Of a stretch of DNA of 64,000 bases, positions 1-13,000 are shown one piece after another. Every line of letters starts with the position of its first letter. Within the stretch, counting starts at the first letter, position 1. A model generated the notes under the pieces. It was given only the letters and a program-made list of their open reading frames with translations. It was not told where the DNA came from and searched no databases. The translations under genes were made by a program, and so were the position numbers. Source of the stretch: Solea solea (taxonomy: Eukaryota > Chordata > Actinopteri > Pleuronectiformes > Soleidae). The stretch is taken from the NCBI RefSeq assembly GCF_958295425.1, contig NC_081146.1, forward strand, positions 24,424,395 to 24,488,394, in the 5' to 3' direction.

Positions 1-170
<170 letters not shown>

Positions 171-188
171 TCAATCCAAAATACTCAC

Positions 189-333
189 CACTGGGAGTTA
201 ACAATCTTGCAGAGTGCCAGCTCACAGCACATTCGGAGATTGGCTTGGTGGTCCGGGAGAACGGAGGGTGGTATTCTCATGGGGTCCACTTCGCAATTTT
301 CCTCCGACTCATACAAGGCCCTAATGAACTCCC
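189..333 (-). CDS. syngap1: syngap1 exon: RasGAP helical core ([17 protein letters not shown])
   Basis: Two bases complete Gly, 47 codons follow, then two bases begin a Cys. It reads [60 protein letters not shown] and [15 protein letters not shown] are strongly conserved and point to SYNGAP1 (DAB2IP has GNLKMCCELAFCKIINSY). The variable stretch [10 protein letters not shown] replaces human IKCTASSLAE at equal length. Acceptor ATTAAAG|GGGAG, donor CAGTG|GTGAGT. Confidence 0.97.
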
Positions 334-1569
334 CTTTAATGATAGTTCATTAAAGAGCAGTCAGTGAAGAATAAAGAAGCATTTTTATTTTTATTTTTTA
401 ATAAACAATGGCCTTCATAAACAAAACACAGCCCAACGTTAACGCAACTTCATGGTTTGAAGAAGCAAAAATCTGTTTAGAAGCTTAATGAATGAATGAA
501 TGAATGAGTAATTGATGGATTCAGTGTGTCACTTTGATACAAAGCACTTGTAGTGTGAGGTCATTTATTCACGGGAAAAAAACAGCCTGGAAAGGCTGGA
601 TCAGATCAGATTAGATTAGATTAGATTAGATTAGATTAGATTGGACTTTATCTGTAACATGTGTGATCAGACCTCGCTTCCACTATCTAGTTTGAATAAA
701 GATCTCTCTGTATTCAAATGAATTGAGTTCATCGATTACTACATGAATCCATCATTTTGAATTAAAACAGTCAAAAATAGTCAATTAACAGGTTTTTTTT
801 GTAATAATTATAACAAGTTTCTCAGATCAGTTTGTATATGTTCTGGTTTCTTTGCTCCATAAAACAAATAAATCATTAAAATGGAATAAATTTGGTTTTT
901 AAGGTCATCAATTGTCATTTTGAAGTTTTAGGAAACACTGATCAACGTCTTTTCAACATTTTCTTACAATTTATGGACCAAACAACACATTGATTAACGG
1001 AGAAAATAATCAATGTTTTAAATCGCTAATGAAAATAAAATAGAGGCTGACGTCATGATTGTTTGTAGGAACAAAATAATGTTTTTTTAATGTCGGTGTA
1101 TTTGTGTGTGTGTGTGTGTGTGAGTTGCTGTATCATGAATGAATAATTCATTTGTACAAACTGAGATTATCTTGATTTACTTCCAATTGAAATCATCTAC
1201 AGATGCTGGATTACGCTGGGACTGGTCTCTACAGATTAGATTATTGACATTCTATTATATAACTTAAGAAATGAATCAATAAAACTGCAGCTTTTTTATT
1301 TTCCTTCACCTATTCCTGTGAGAGCTGTGTCTCATTTTCATAGACGTCAGGCAAAAAAGACGCGTCTGACTCTGAGGAATAATCCCACAAACAAACCAGA
1401 CTATGTCACTGAGCCAAAACACTCACACACACACACAGTGAAATAAAAGTGGGAAATATAGTATCAGGGGAAGGATTTTTTATTTTTTCACCTTTAATAA
1501 AAGTTTTGTTTTTTCCAGAACTTCCAAAAAAGTTTATCTCCTGAATTATAGGTTGCTGTGGAGACTCAC
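334..1569 (-). other. syngap1 intron
   Basis: A 1.2-kb AT-rich intron with no coding signal. It holds an (AGATT)n pentanucleotide array (604-643), a (TGAA)n run at about 487-506 and a (TG)n run (1103-1122). Confidence 0.9.
604..643. repeat. (AGATT)n microsatellite
   Basis: Seven or so near-perfect AGATT units, ending in TTGGAC. Confidence 0.9.
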
Positions 1570-1714
1570 CTATAGCATCCTTGAGGTACTTGTGTCCGAT
1601 CAGTTTGAGGTACTCTTCTATGGCTTTGGTGGCCAGAGTGTTCTCTCTGAAGATAAGGTGTTCGCGGTCGATGAATCTGTCTACCTCACACATCGCCATG
1701 TCTGAGAGGAAATC
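1570..1714 (-). CDS. syngap1: syngap1 exon: RasGAP arginine-finger segment
   Basis: Forty-eight codons plus one base. The peptide starts [20 protein letters not shown], continues [20 protein letters not shown] and ends HKYLKDAI plus the first base of Gly. FRENTLATK is the finger-loop motif. Its Arg (codon at 1646-1648, minus strand, AGA) is the catalytic arginine finger that RasGAPs insert into the Ras or Rap active site, and it is intact. The sequence matches human SYNGAP1 [20 protein letters not shown] much better than DAB2IP VDRCGDNEHLIF. Acceptor CTCTGCAG|GATTTC, donor ATAG|GTGAGT. Confidence 0.98.
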
Positions 1715-2665
1715 CTGCAGAGAAAAGGAGGAAAAATAAAAACAAAAAAAATCAACAACGTCACAAACTGTGAAGAATCTGGAGATTCAGTTTCGATGCG
1801 AGTGCGGTGCGAGATAAGCAAACCAATTATGACCTGGAAAACATCGCTTCACGGGGGGAAACAAGGTTATTCAAGGACGGACATTATCAAGAACACATAT
1901 TCTGACTAGTTAGATGTGTATGAGACATAATCATTTTCCCAAAATGATTGTGGAATGGCTGTAAAATACGACAACACAAAGGTGGTTCCAAAACCAACGA
2001 AGTTTTTCCAAAAAAATAGTGTTTTATGGGACTGGCGATGTTTCCAGGGTGTTCTGTCCCGCCTTTCGACACCTGAGATTGGCACCCGTGACCCTCATGT
2101 GGAGGATAAAGTGGTAGAAAATGAGTGAGTGAGTGTTTTATGGCTCCCAAAATGCCAAAATGTGTGGATAAAAAGTCAATATGACACAAAACACTTGTGG
2201 ATTCTCCTAAATTGTAAGAGCCCTTCGATGTTAAAGTGCAACTAAACTCCTAAACCACTTTTTTTCCAGGTGTAATCCAGAATATAATATGTGTATCTAG
2301 TTATTTGTTGATCCAGGTGCAAATCTTTACAGTTTAGTGTTGAGTATTGAAATCACACATGTTGCATCTACTGCCCTCTCTGGTCAAACACTAGTTACTG
2401 CATTCATGGGTTCTTAGTCCACTCTTGTGTCACTGGTACGAGCTTTCGTCACTCTCTTCTCCAACCAGTGCGAGACTCGTTTGCTGCTCCGTCGCCTTTT
2501 GAAAGACCGAGAGTCTCAACTCCGAGTTGGATTTCACACCCAGGCCACGCCCCCTGCACCGCTCCCCCACCCTCTCTCGCTGCCACTTCTTGGCATTTCT
2601 CAAAATCAGGCCCTGGGCGGGGTTTAGTTCTGGTTTAAAAAGACATTGAGACGACGTGTCCGTAC
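1715..2665 (-). other. syngap1 intron
   Basis: A 0.95-kb intron containing a truncated LINE-like tail copy (2035-2134). The open frame at 2427-2627 on the plus strand is unremarkable. Confidence 0.88.
2035..2134 (+). repeat. LINE-like 3' tail, copy 1, with (GTGA)n end
   Basis: TCCAGGGTGTTCTGTCCCGC, ACACCTGAGATTGGCACCC and GACCCTCATGTGGAGGATAA followed by AAGTGGTAGAAAATGAGTGAG match the copies at 39698 and 52985. This is a very common fish dispersed sequence that I associate with LINE (L2/CR1-like) 3' ends; the class is from memory. The tail here is GTGA units. Confidence 0.7.
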
Positions 2666-3001
2666 CTTAGCTTTCCCCGTGCTCTGCAGTATGTGCACGA
2701 GCGCGCACGCCACCTCCTCTTTGCTCTTGACGCTCAGCACAGGCTCCAGCACGGCACACAGGGTGCGGTAGTTGTTGGTGACGTACTCGGCAAACTCCTT
2801 GTACAGCTCCATGGGCAGGATGTTCATGGTCTGGAAGCGGGACTTGAGGCGTAGCGATGCGTTGATGATCTTTCCTCCGCCGACGCCGGCCCCTTTGGTG
2901 AGGACGCTGGGCTGGATGACCGGGTACCACTGCTCCACAAACTGACGCCCGGTGATGCTTGAGATGGGGATGCTTACAAGTCCTAAGTATGTGCTTTTTT
3001 C
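2666..3001 (-). CDS. syngap1: syngap1 exon: end of C2, Gly-rich loop, start of RasGAP domain
   Basis: One hundred and twelve codons, phase 0 at both ends. It starts [20 protein letters not shown] and FVEQWYPV, closing the C2 domain. A linker follows ([20 protein letters not shown]), then [20 protein letters not shown] and [20 protein letters not shown], and it ends [13 protein letters not shown]. The last part is the entry helices of the RasGAP fold. The start rests on acceptor ATAAAG| behind a T-rich tract; this gives EKSTYLGLV, matching human DKAGYVGLV. Human SYNGAP1 carries a much longer Gly/Ser run in the linker. Donor GCTAAG|GTACGG. Confidence 0.97.
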
Positions 3002-3949
3002 CTTTATGGATTGTTAAAAAAAAAAAAACACAATATCCATTAAATTACAGATAAACATGTTGTAAATTAAACCTTAAAACACTGAATCACTTGAGTTTTT
3101 ATGTTATAAATTAGAATTTAGGTGGCTCTTATAATAAAGTGATCATATTTGCTTTCAAAATGACTTTACTTTCTAAAATAAAATACATTTAACAACCAAA
3201 ACACTTTGCATCTGCAGGGGTTTTATAGACTTGTTGATGTGACTGCTTCTTTTATGGTTCCGATTGTTTCTGGCGTCTTTACTTCACTTTTTGAGCGGAC
3301 TCTCTTCCCTTTATGGACAGCGCTGCATCACTATAACTTGTTTTAATGTCAACCCTCCCGCCCACAGCGCGTTTCCTCGTCTCTTTGTCGCTGTGGATAC
3401 TCCATCAGGCCAAATTGGGAAACTTCTGTTGCATAAATGTCAAGAGGAGCGGCGAGGTTTAACGTAATTATTTTAACGTTTGTGTATTTTTAACCTCATA
3501 AAATCTAATTTCACAGCGTTATCATAAAGATAATTCACTTTTACTCGAGTTGTTTTTTTTCCTACTCTTGTGGAATGAGATTTGTGTCAAAAACTTTTTA
3601 AAAAGCAAATAAAATATTGATTTAATCGTTCAAAAATACTGTATTTTATTGTTTGAAAATACACTTAGGGCCCCGAGAGCTCAATGGACCGGAAGTAGAC
3701 CAGGCTTGGAGTCGCGGGAAACATCCAACGTTTGTCAGATTATAAACGTTAGATGCTTAGAATTATTTTGTCGCATGTGCGATGGGGGAAAACTTGGGGG
3801 ACGAGTTCCAGACGGACAGAGACTCCAAGCCCGTGTCTTGTCTCGTTCAGGTAGCCAATCAGCAGGCAGCTTCCTAGGGCCCTATTTTATTTGCTTGGTG
3901 AAAAGTGTTGTTTGAAAATATGAAATATAATCCCAGTTCTGTTGATCAC
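3002..3949 (-). other. syngap1 intron
   Basis: A 0.95-kb intron. Its right part (3667-3888) is more GC-rich and begins and ends with TAGGGCCC-type sequence, a possible small transposon remnant. No coding exon is seen. Confidence 0.85.
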
Positions 3950-4189
3950 CTTGCGTCTCTTCTTGTCCGTCTCCTTGTAAAGGTGAAGGCGTAGGTTGCG
4001 GACAGCTGGGAGGTTGTTGAATTCAAAGTGCTCGCCCCAGAACACGGTATCGGTGCGGGGCTTGCTGGTGGTTCGTGCGTACAACATGTCGTCCAGACAA
4101 AGTTCGCAGTAGTAGCGCTTCTTGGCTGGAAGCTCGCGGGCCTCGATGATCCACAGTTTGAGCACATTGTCCACTCTCCGACTGTTGTC
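3950..4189 (-). CDS. syngap1: syngap1 exon: C2 domain, N-terminal two thirds
   Basis: Eighty codons, phase 0 at both ends. It starts [20 protein letters not shown], continues [20 protein letters not shown], then [20 protein letters not shown], and ends [32 protein letters not shown] and FWGEHFEF are hallmarks of this family's C2 domain, which helps Rap-GAP activity and membrane association. From memory, the human protein has SKPRSASGDTVFWG where this one has [11 protein letters not shown], so the loop is shorter here. Acceptor CTCGCAG|GACAAC. The donor CGCAAG|GTGATC is weaker than the others. Confidence 0.97.
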
Positions 4190-4924
4190 CTGCGAGGAGA
4201 CAGAGCCGGGGTCAAACAGAGGTCAAGAGCATCTTAAGAATTTGACTCATTAAATGCTTCTTTTTATCTTGTTGGACAGAGGACAGAGGACAGAGGAAAA
4301 ACAAGACATGGAAGCGGAGACAGAATTTCACTTTAACATACAAACACACAAAGCACATGTGCTGCAAAGACAGAGGACAAACGATGGTGGTAATGTTTCT
4401 GCACACAGCTACACTTCCTGACCACAATCACAAAACCTGCTGCTCGACACGCACGTTCTTAAAGTCGTCATGACACGGCTCTTGGAGCGCTAAGAACTTC
4501 TGCATATTTGCGAGAAAGAGTCTCATCGCCTAACTTATCAGCTAACAGTGCTACGACACGTGGGAGACAGTCGATCAAGTGTGTCTCATATATCATTGGT
4601 TATAGACGTAAACAAGGCTTCCATGTGTTGGCTACGCACAGAAAAGGCGCTGCTGTTCGATCACAAATTCTTGAAAACAGAAATGTTTTGCTGTGAATGA
4701 AAGTTTTGTCTCGCGTACACGATGATAAATCCTGAATTAAAGAATCCTGCAATGAGTAGAATCGCTCACAATCACTGTATCATCACACCAGTGTTATCAT
4801 GGGTGAAAGTGTGTCATAGTGTCGTCGTGTGTCTTCTTCTACGTAGCATCCAGCACTTGGGACTTATCCACGCAGGAACAGTACTATACTGTAGTATATA
4901 TGCCAGGCCTGTATGTGGCGCCAT

Positions 4925-5065
4925 AACCGTAACCCTGCCACGGAAATACACCAAAAAAAATTGGATAGTGGGAGCTATGACGTCATCTTTTTTCCCAAAG
5001 TTGTGTTTTGGTTATGAACACAAAAACGCGCGGGTGGCGTTTGGAGTCAAGGACCTAGCTCCGAT

Positions 5066-5099
<34 letters not shown>

Positions 5100-5410
5100 G
5101 GCCCTGATGCCGCATTCCATTTTCACCGGAACTCGGAAGTCCCAAGTGTGGGAGTGACATCACCCCCGGAAGTCTGGGAAAAAAAAAAAAACGTGGACGC
5201 AAACATATCTCTGGCTAGCCATTGTTAGCAATTAGCAATACCAGTCAATTCCACTGCTCTACGTTCCGACGTCACGTGAGGAATTCCAATGACCTCAGAT
5301 AAAAGTGAACACAGCATTGGTGCGAATCGTCCGACTGATCGGAGAAGAGTTCTAAGGCGTAGCAACATCTGTGATTACATCATTAAAATGCTGATTTTTG
5401 ATGTCACGGG
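4925..5410. mobile_element. Probable non-autonomous DNA-transposon remnant
   Basis: TTTTCACCGGAACTCGGAAG, GTGACATCACCCCCGGAAGT, GGACGCAAACATATCTCTGG and CTAGCCATTGTTAGCAATTA form a combination I recognise from repeats dispersed in fish genomes. A (TG)n run interrupts it. No transposase is encoded and the ends are uncertain. Confidence 0.35.
5070..5096. repeat. (TG)n microsatellite
   Basis: A perfect dinucleotide run of about 13 units. Confidence 0.95.
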
Positions 5411-6057
5411 GACTTTAAGTCATTTGTTGACATAATTAAATCCACACCTCGGAGTTTGAAAGTAACCGGGACAATCTGGTGGCTCATTTTGCCAGAGCAC
5501 ACACGGTGCAGACGGATCAGCGTGCGCTCGAGGCCGCTGCCTTGATATATCACATTAACATCTTCCCTCGTCTCGCTGTGTTTTTTTGTGAACACACAGA
5601 TCTTATGAAACAGCAGCGCGGGGTGGAGTGGCTGCTGCTCCTCTGCCTTTGAAAAAAGCCCCAAACAATCAAAGCTCAGGATGGGGTTCTTCAAAGGGTC
5701 CGGCGAGGACGACGCGCCTCCGCGGTGGACTCTTATCTCCGTCGATGCATCTGCTGTCAGATGTATTGTGCGCGTGGAAGAGAGAAGAGAGTCCCGTCCC
5801 CCCACCACCACCACCACCACGCGGAGTCCTTGGAGCTCCGTGACTCAGCCAGGATCCCTGCAGCTCAAGCATCTGGACAAAGCTTTCAGCTCGGCTGATG
5901 TTTCATCTCAGTCTGGCTTAATAACTTTTTAGTCCGTGCTCGGCTTCAAAGCTGCATTTCTGTCCACTTTTATTTTATTATTTTTAAATAATAATAATAA
6001 TAACCAAGAGAGCAGATACGGAACAGTTTCATAGAAGTATAAAATCTTTCAAGTCCT

Positions 6058-6122
6058 GTCAGGCCAATTTTATTCATACAGCTCCAAATCACAACAGAAA
6101 TCATTTCAGACTGCTTTATGGA
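6058..6122. repeat. Dispersed fish repeat fragment
   Basis: CAATTTTATTCATACAGCTC followed by CAAATCACAACAGAAATCAT resembles the widespread TTTATATAGCGCCAAATCACAACAG sequence of fish retroposons. It is a short fragment; its class is not certain. Confidence 0.45.
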
Positions 6123-7701
6123 AATTAGCATAGTGACTCTGATATGAGGGACTGAGATCTGTTTCTTGAGCTTTGAGGAAGGAAATCACAGTATCTTAAA
6201 GCTGCACTCGGGGGGGGAGGAATGGAAACGTGAAAATACACCGTCTTATCTTCTTTTCTTTTTTTTTAAATGACAGCAGAATCTCAGCTGCGCTAATTAA
6301 CTGTTAAATATGAACATCGCAGTCTGACGAGGAGCCGAGCGAGAGGAGGTGAGTGTGAAGCTCACGGAGAAAAAATGACACCAGATACAAGATAAAGAAT
6401 TCAGATTCTGCTCTGTTTACATGTTTGACTTATCAATTATTAGCAATATTTTACATTATTGACATCCTGGTGTTTAAAAATGTCTTTTTTTTTAAATCTG
6501 GCTTTTTATTTTAACTCAAGCGAGGTGTAATATTTGAAGATTTATTTTGTTTCCATTTAATTCAGTAGCTACTTTTATCCCTGGTGTGTGTATGTGTGGA
6601 TTTTGACCGTGCTAGGTGACGCACTAAAGCAGGGGTCATAGGTCAAATTTTCTTTTCTAAGACATTGAGTATCAGAACTCATAAAAACTTTGTTGTCTGT
6701 AATGACAGAAAATCTTCTGTGATGAGGTTGGCTTTGCTTTTCTCTGCTTGGATATCGACTGTTGACAGTTGAGTTTGTGTTGTATCAGTAATTTTACTTT
6801 ATTTGTATTTATGATTCAGGGAAGAGCTTTTAAAAAAAGGAGTAATTTATCGGTTTAAAAAAGTAAGTAAAAATTTGCCAATCGTCACAAAGACTCTTTT
6901 AAAACACAAATGTGGGACGCGGAGAATAAAAATGTCCAAAAAAATGCTCTTAACAAACCAAATTTGCCCTTTTCATATACTATCAATAGTTATTTGATGG
7001 ACTTTTATGGATCCATGACAACAAAACCAAAACACGTGTCACTTCACTGTCAATTTTAGCAACAGAATCTCTTTCAGTTCATACTTTTTCAGAATAAAGG
7101 CTCTGAATTCCGGATGATTCAAGAAAATTGTCGTTTTTGTGAAAATAAGCAAATCAGATGTTTGAAATAATCCACGAAAGACTTGAAAGTTGAATAAAAA
7201 GGTGTGAAGTAAATAAATAAAGTGATGCATTCTTTAAAATCACTTCTATTTGCTGCGTACGTTCAAACCTCGTGGCTCCGGTGTTTGTTCCGGAGCCGCG
7301 AGAAAAGACTCAGATAAAGATATCGGTGGATGTTTTTCAGTCTCGTCGCCTTCGGAGCCCCTTTGATTTTACGTTTCACAGACACGCCGCGATGGTAAAC
7401 ATCCGCCCTGCTGCGTGCACTTCACTGACATCCCATTACCACATTTGCGGATGCCAGAGTTTCTCCCCAATTCTCTCCATTTTGGAGGCCTCCGCCCTGC
7501 AGCATTTACCTCATGGAGATTTAATATCTGCCAGGAGAAGCGACGAGATTGTTGAACACAGACACACACAGACACGAGGATGGAGTTCACACAGAGAAAT
7601 GAAGCGGTGCGCTCTTATTGAAAACACACACAACAACGGGAGACGGGGAGGAGAGAGAGAGACACACAGACAGAGGGATCATCCTTTTTTTGCTTCCTCT
7701 A

Positions 7702-8963
<1,262 letters not shown>

Positions 8964-9837
8964 TCAACACTGTTTCCAATGTGCTGAGAATCAATGAATA
9001 TTCACACATCCACAATACAAGTTACCAAATATCCAGTTCAAAGAAAAAGACACTTAGATTTATGCTCTATGCTACGATGTAATTATTCCTAATTCCTGAT
9101 TATTATATTCCAGAATAATCACGGTAATACAACAACATAAATATCACGAAAGGAGAACAGATCTATTTCATTCAATCAATGAGAAACCACTGACTGTAAC
9201 ATTTTTAGAGACAGAGTGCCAAATTAAAGGGAAATGACAACACTTATGGATATTTTGCAGCCTCTGATGAATAAGGCAGGTCATCCTGAGAGGAAAGACA
9301 CACGGGATTAGATGGTTTCAGACTGAAGGTAACATGTGTAATATATTATTTGATCTGTTGTTGTTTCCAATTTTATGGTTTGAATTGTAATCTGGATCCT
9401 CCATGGCTCAGATTATTACTATGCTGTGCATGCATGTATGTTTACATGACTACGTGTTTACTGTTAGTTTAAAAAAAATCAATCAAATCTCTTTATTTAA
9501 ATATAAAAGTAAATTAAAATAAAGGGTTAGATGATGAGGAGGAACCCTAGATAATACAGTATATCAGAAAATAAGAACAATTGTTATTAAACATTGATAA
9601 CTGATTAAATCATTAAATACAATTCAAATATATCATAAATAATATTAATATAATTATTAAACTAGAGTTTCCTGATTATATAATCAACAAAAATAAGGGG
9701 GAAAAGCATTAACATTACACTTAAGTAAGTTCTGGACAGAGGCTGCCTTCACTGACTTTGCAAGTTATTAGATTTAAAAAAATAAATTGTGCTATTTTTA
9801 CTGTTGATGTCAACTAATAATTGGTTTAAAACCATTG

Positions 9838-9925
9838 AAGGACCAGTGTGTGAGATTTAGTGGCATCTAGAGGTGAAGATGCACACTGCAACCAACTGGA
9901 TACCATTTGTAAATAATGGCAGCAC
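9838..9925. repeat. Worn dispersed repeat fragment
   Basis: AGGACCAGTGTGTGAGATTT followed by AGTGGCATCTAGAGGTGAAG resembles the AAAGGTCCTGTGTGTAACATTTAGGAGG fragment at 58040, a common fish repeat start. Class unknown. Confidence 0.35.
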
Positions 9926-10517
9926 AACAAAAAATATAATTAAAAAATAATATTCTCATTCAAAATAAATTAGAAGGGTAAAAGTACATTAGAAGATTGT
10001 TTTTGTGTTAAGTTTTCTCTATTTTTGCCCTTTAGGAAAGCAAAGATTGAAGTAGAATGATGGCAAAATGGCAAAAATGCAGCACAATGGTGACATTATT
10101 GTTATTATTATCATTATTAGTATTGGCATTGACAGAAAACATGGCATTTGAAGCTCCACACACAATCATTTACAGCAAAATCTTCAGAAAATACACACTC
10201 CCAAATCACGTTCACTCTCTCACACACTCACATGCACTGGTCAGCAGAGTCACTGAAGGACAGACAGACAAACAGACAGACACATGATGACACAGTTAAA
10301 CCTGACCAGAGAGTGAGGAGAGGTGAAGCCCCGCACAGACGACGAGAAGGATGGAAAACACCCCGAAAAAGAAAGAAAAGAGCTGGGTTTTTTTTTATCT
10401 TTGAGCGACGTCCAACTCCCGTCTGCTCCCGTGCAATCACACTGCTTTTGTCTTTTCAATCATAATGTTCATCAACAGAGCGCTGATTACATGTCAGGGA
10501 CCAGGAGAGGGGGAGAA

Positions 10518-10528
<11 letters not shown>

Positions 10529-10554
<26 letters not shown>

Positions 10555-10620
10555 TAAAAATAGACCCAAAGGAATGAGTCAGATTGAAGGGGAAACAGAG
10601 GAGAGAGAGAGAGAGAGAGG
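10529..10620. repeat. (GA)n-rich tracts
   Basis: Two GA runs (10529-10554 and about 10597-10620) separated by unique sequence. Confidence 0.9.
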
Positions 10621-11034
10621 GGGAGGTCATGAGAGTATGGGAGGGAAGAAAAGACTGAGAGTACGAGGTGAGAAGATCTCGTCCATTATGTAAACAGTGG
10701 ATCCTTTGGAGAGGAAGAAAGTGACAGCGTGGATTAGAAGGAGGGGGAGAGGGAGGATGTGAAGAGGTCGCAGTGGATGAAGGGATTGAGGAGAGAGCAC
10801 TGGAGTTAACGGAAGAAAAAAAATAAGATAAAAGACGACACGGGACCTGACACGTGGGAGAAAACATCCTCCGCCTCAGCAGCCGCGGCGACGGCGTCAG
10901 AAAAACTAATTAACAGACATTAAACTCATCAATGAATCAGTTTCTCTGTTTCTTTCTCTGCAGTCTGACGCCAACAAAAGAAAACAGGGCACAACCAATT
11001 ACAGCTGATTACACAGCTGAGGAAGTGGAGCTGA

Positions 11035-11036
<2 letters not shown>

Positions 11037-11068
<32 letters not shown>

Positions 11069-11070
11069 CA
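11037..11070. repeat. (TGAT)n microsatellite
   Basis: About eight TGAT units ending in ATCAATCAGTCAGTGAG, a drift toward the CAGT motif. Confidence 0.92.
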
Positions 11071-11447
11071 ATCAGTCAGTGAGTCAACAGAAGATTCATC
11101 TGCTGCTTTCGATGCTACATACTTAATTAACTACTTCCGAGTCAATTCATTTAACTAAAAATGTCAAACATTTGTTTCCTCCCGCTTCTGGAACATGACA
11201 CCTGTTTGCCGATTCTTCTAAATTAAATTAAACATCTTTGTTCGATTTTTGTTTGGATAAGAGATAAGTCGCTTTAAACTTTCAGGATAACTGACAAAGA
11301 CCTATATCAACAATATAAATGCTAATTAGTTAAAGTGGGGAATCAAATAAAACAATAACTCAGCCTAAGCACGACTCTAGAGTTTTTACACTCAACACAA
11401 ATTAAAGCCGAACAATGCAGGATTAAATGTCTTGTTGTGGGGGGATT

Positions 11448-11466
11448 GGGGGGGGGGGGGGGGGGG
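11448..11466. repeat. Poly-G run of 19
   Basis: A 19-base G homopolymer directly after GTGGGGGGATT. It could form a G-quadruplex. The text around it (AAATGTCTTGTTGTGG) recurs at about 57052, pointing to a shared dispersed repeat. Confidence 0.9.
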
Positions 11467-12759
11467 TCTGTCTCCACTGCTCCCTTCTGTCTGTTAGCAG
11501 AAAACCGACCCAGAGTCTTTAGAGTCGGGTGGTCTCACAACAGTGAGAATAGAGAGGTAGACAATGGATGGATGTTTACGGTGGTGTTGTACAAATATGT
11601 ACTCCAAAACTGTAGGGGGAGCTCTGTAGAGAAAAAGATGAACAAATGACCAAAGTTCTGCTTTAAAGTTCCAATAATGAACCTCTCTCACCTCCTGAGT
11701 GTGTATATCTGTCTTTTAACGTAACGTTATTTGTCCAGACTGCATCCAGAAAACTTCATTCATTGGAGCTGCGTGGTGAGGGAAACAGCAGCAGCTGGGT
11801 TGGCACATGGAGGCTCATAGTCTAAGCAGCTGTTCAGAGGAAGCTTGATTGCTGTTTTGCGGAGTGCAGTTTTTCAATATTTGATCGTAAGGAGCTATAG
11901 GTACAATTATGACAATTATTTTCACAATTAACTAAGAAAAACAACACATTCATTGTAGTTACCGCCCTGAGACTTCAACTTGAGTCACTCACTTTATATA
12001 AGGTATAAGAAATAATTAGTATAACTCCTAAATGTGTTGATAATGAAAAAAAGAAAATTAATTACCAACAACTTTGCAGATATAAATATTTACACTGTTA
12101 CACGCGCCACACTGTTGTTTATTTAATTCTAATAGTTTTGGGAATGTTTGTCAGACCTCAGGTTGTGTGAAGTTTTGAAAAAGTAAATGCAAAGGCTAAA
12201 TAATTGATCAGGTGATTTAAAAAAGTCATAAACGGGTAAATTAATTATGAAAATATAACAACATAATATTCTCTGCAGGACAGAAAACCTTAGAAATGCA
12301 TTAAGTCCATCACAGGTCAGTGACACGCGGGCGACGGTATACGTATATTTATGTAAGACAGTAATAATTGTGGGAAGCGACTAATGAGCAAGTAATGATT
12401 GAAAAACAATGTGTGACAACGAGGTCACTGCAGGTTTTAGAGTCACGCTTATGGCTGCATGAATTTTAATCCACACTGGGGAAAAGAGCGACAGTTTTCT
12501 ATAAGAATAAAAAACTCCCTGAATAAATAGAGATTGAAGAAAAGAGGAAATAATAATGAACACGGCTGCAGATGTTCACTGACGTCGCTGACAGGAAACA
12601 TCCAGAGAAAACCACGAGCGGCGAAGCTGACGCCAGAGTCTTGGCAAACAACCTCGACTTCACTGGATGACTTTTTCTTTTTCATGTCTCCTCAGACCAA
12701 CCGCGGGAATAATAGACATCTACAACCTTCCCTGATGAATAAATCATGTGGAAACGCTG

Positions 12760-12782
12760 ACACACACACACACACACACACA
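12760..12782. repeat. (CA)n microsatellite
   Basis: A perfect CA run of about 11 units. Confidence 0.95.
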
Positions 12783-13000
12783 GCTGCCTCTCCTCACTGC
12801 ACTTTCACCTCGTGTTAGCTTTATCAAGATGACCTTGTTCACACGACAAGTCAGAGTTGAACCTGACTGCAGCTCTTCACTGGACGCTTTAAGATGAAGT
12901 GAATGCGTGAAAATGACAGGTGAAACTATTGATGAACAGGAAACTGATCAGCAGCTACCTGTCAATCAAATCCCTGATGCATTTTTATTCTACTTTATAT

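Noticed and set aside
3649..3921. Transposon with TAGGGCCC ends flanked by TTGTTTGAAAATA direct repeats
   Set aside because: The direct repeats (3649-3661 and 3909-3921) do not abut both inverted ends, and AGGGCCCT is itself a palindrome. The evidence is not strong enough for a called element.
4722..5228. 168-codon plus-strand frame
   Set aside because: Overlaps a probable transposon remnant and a (TG)n run; no protein family resemblance.
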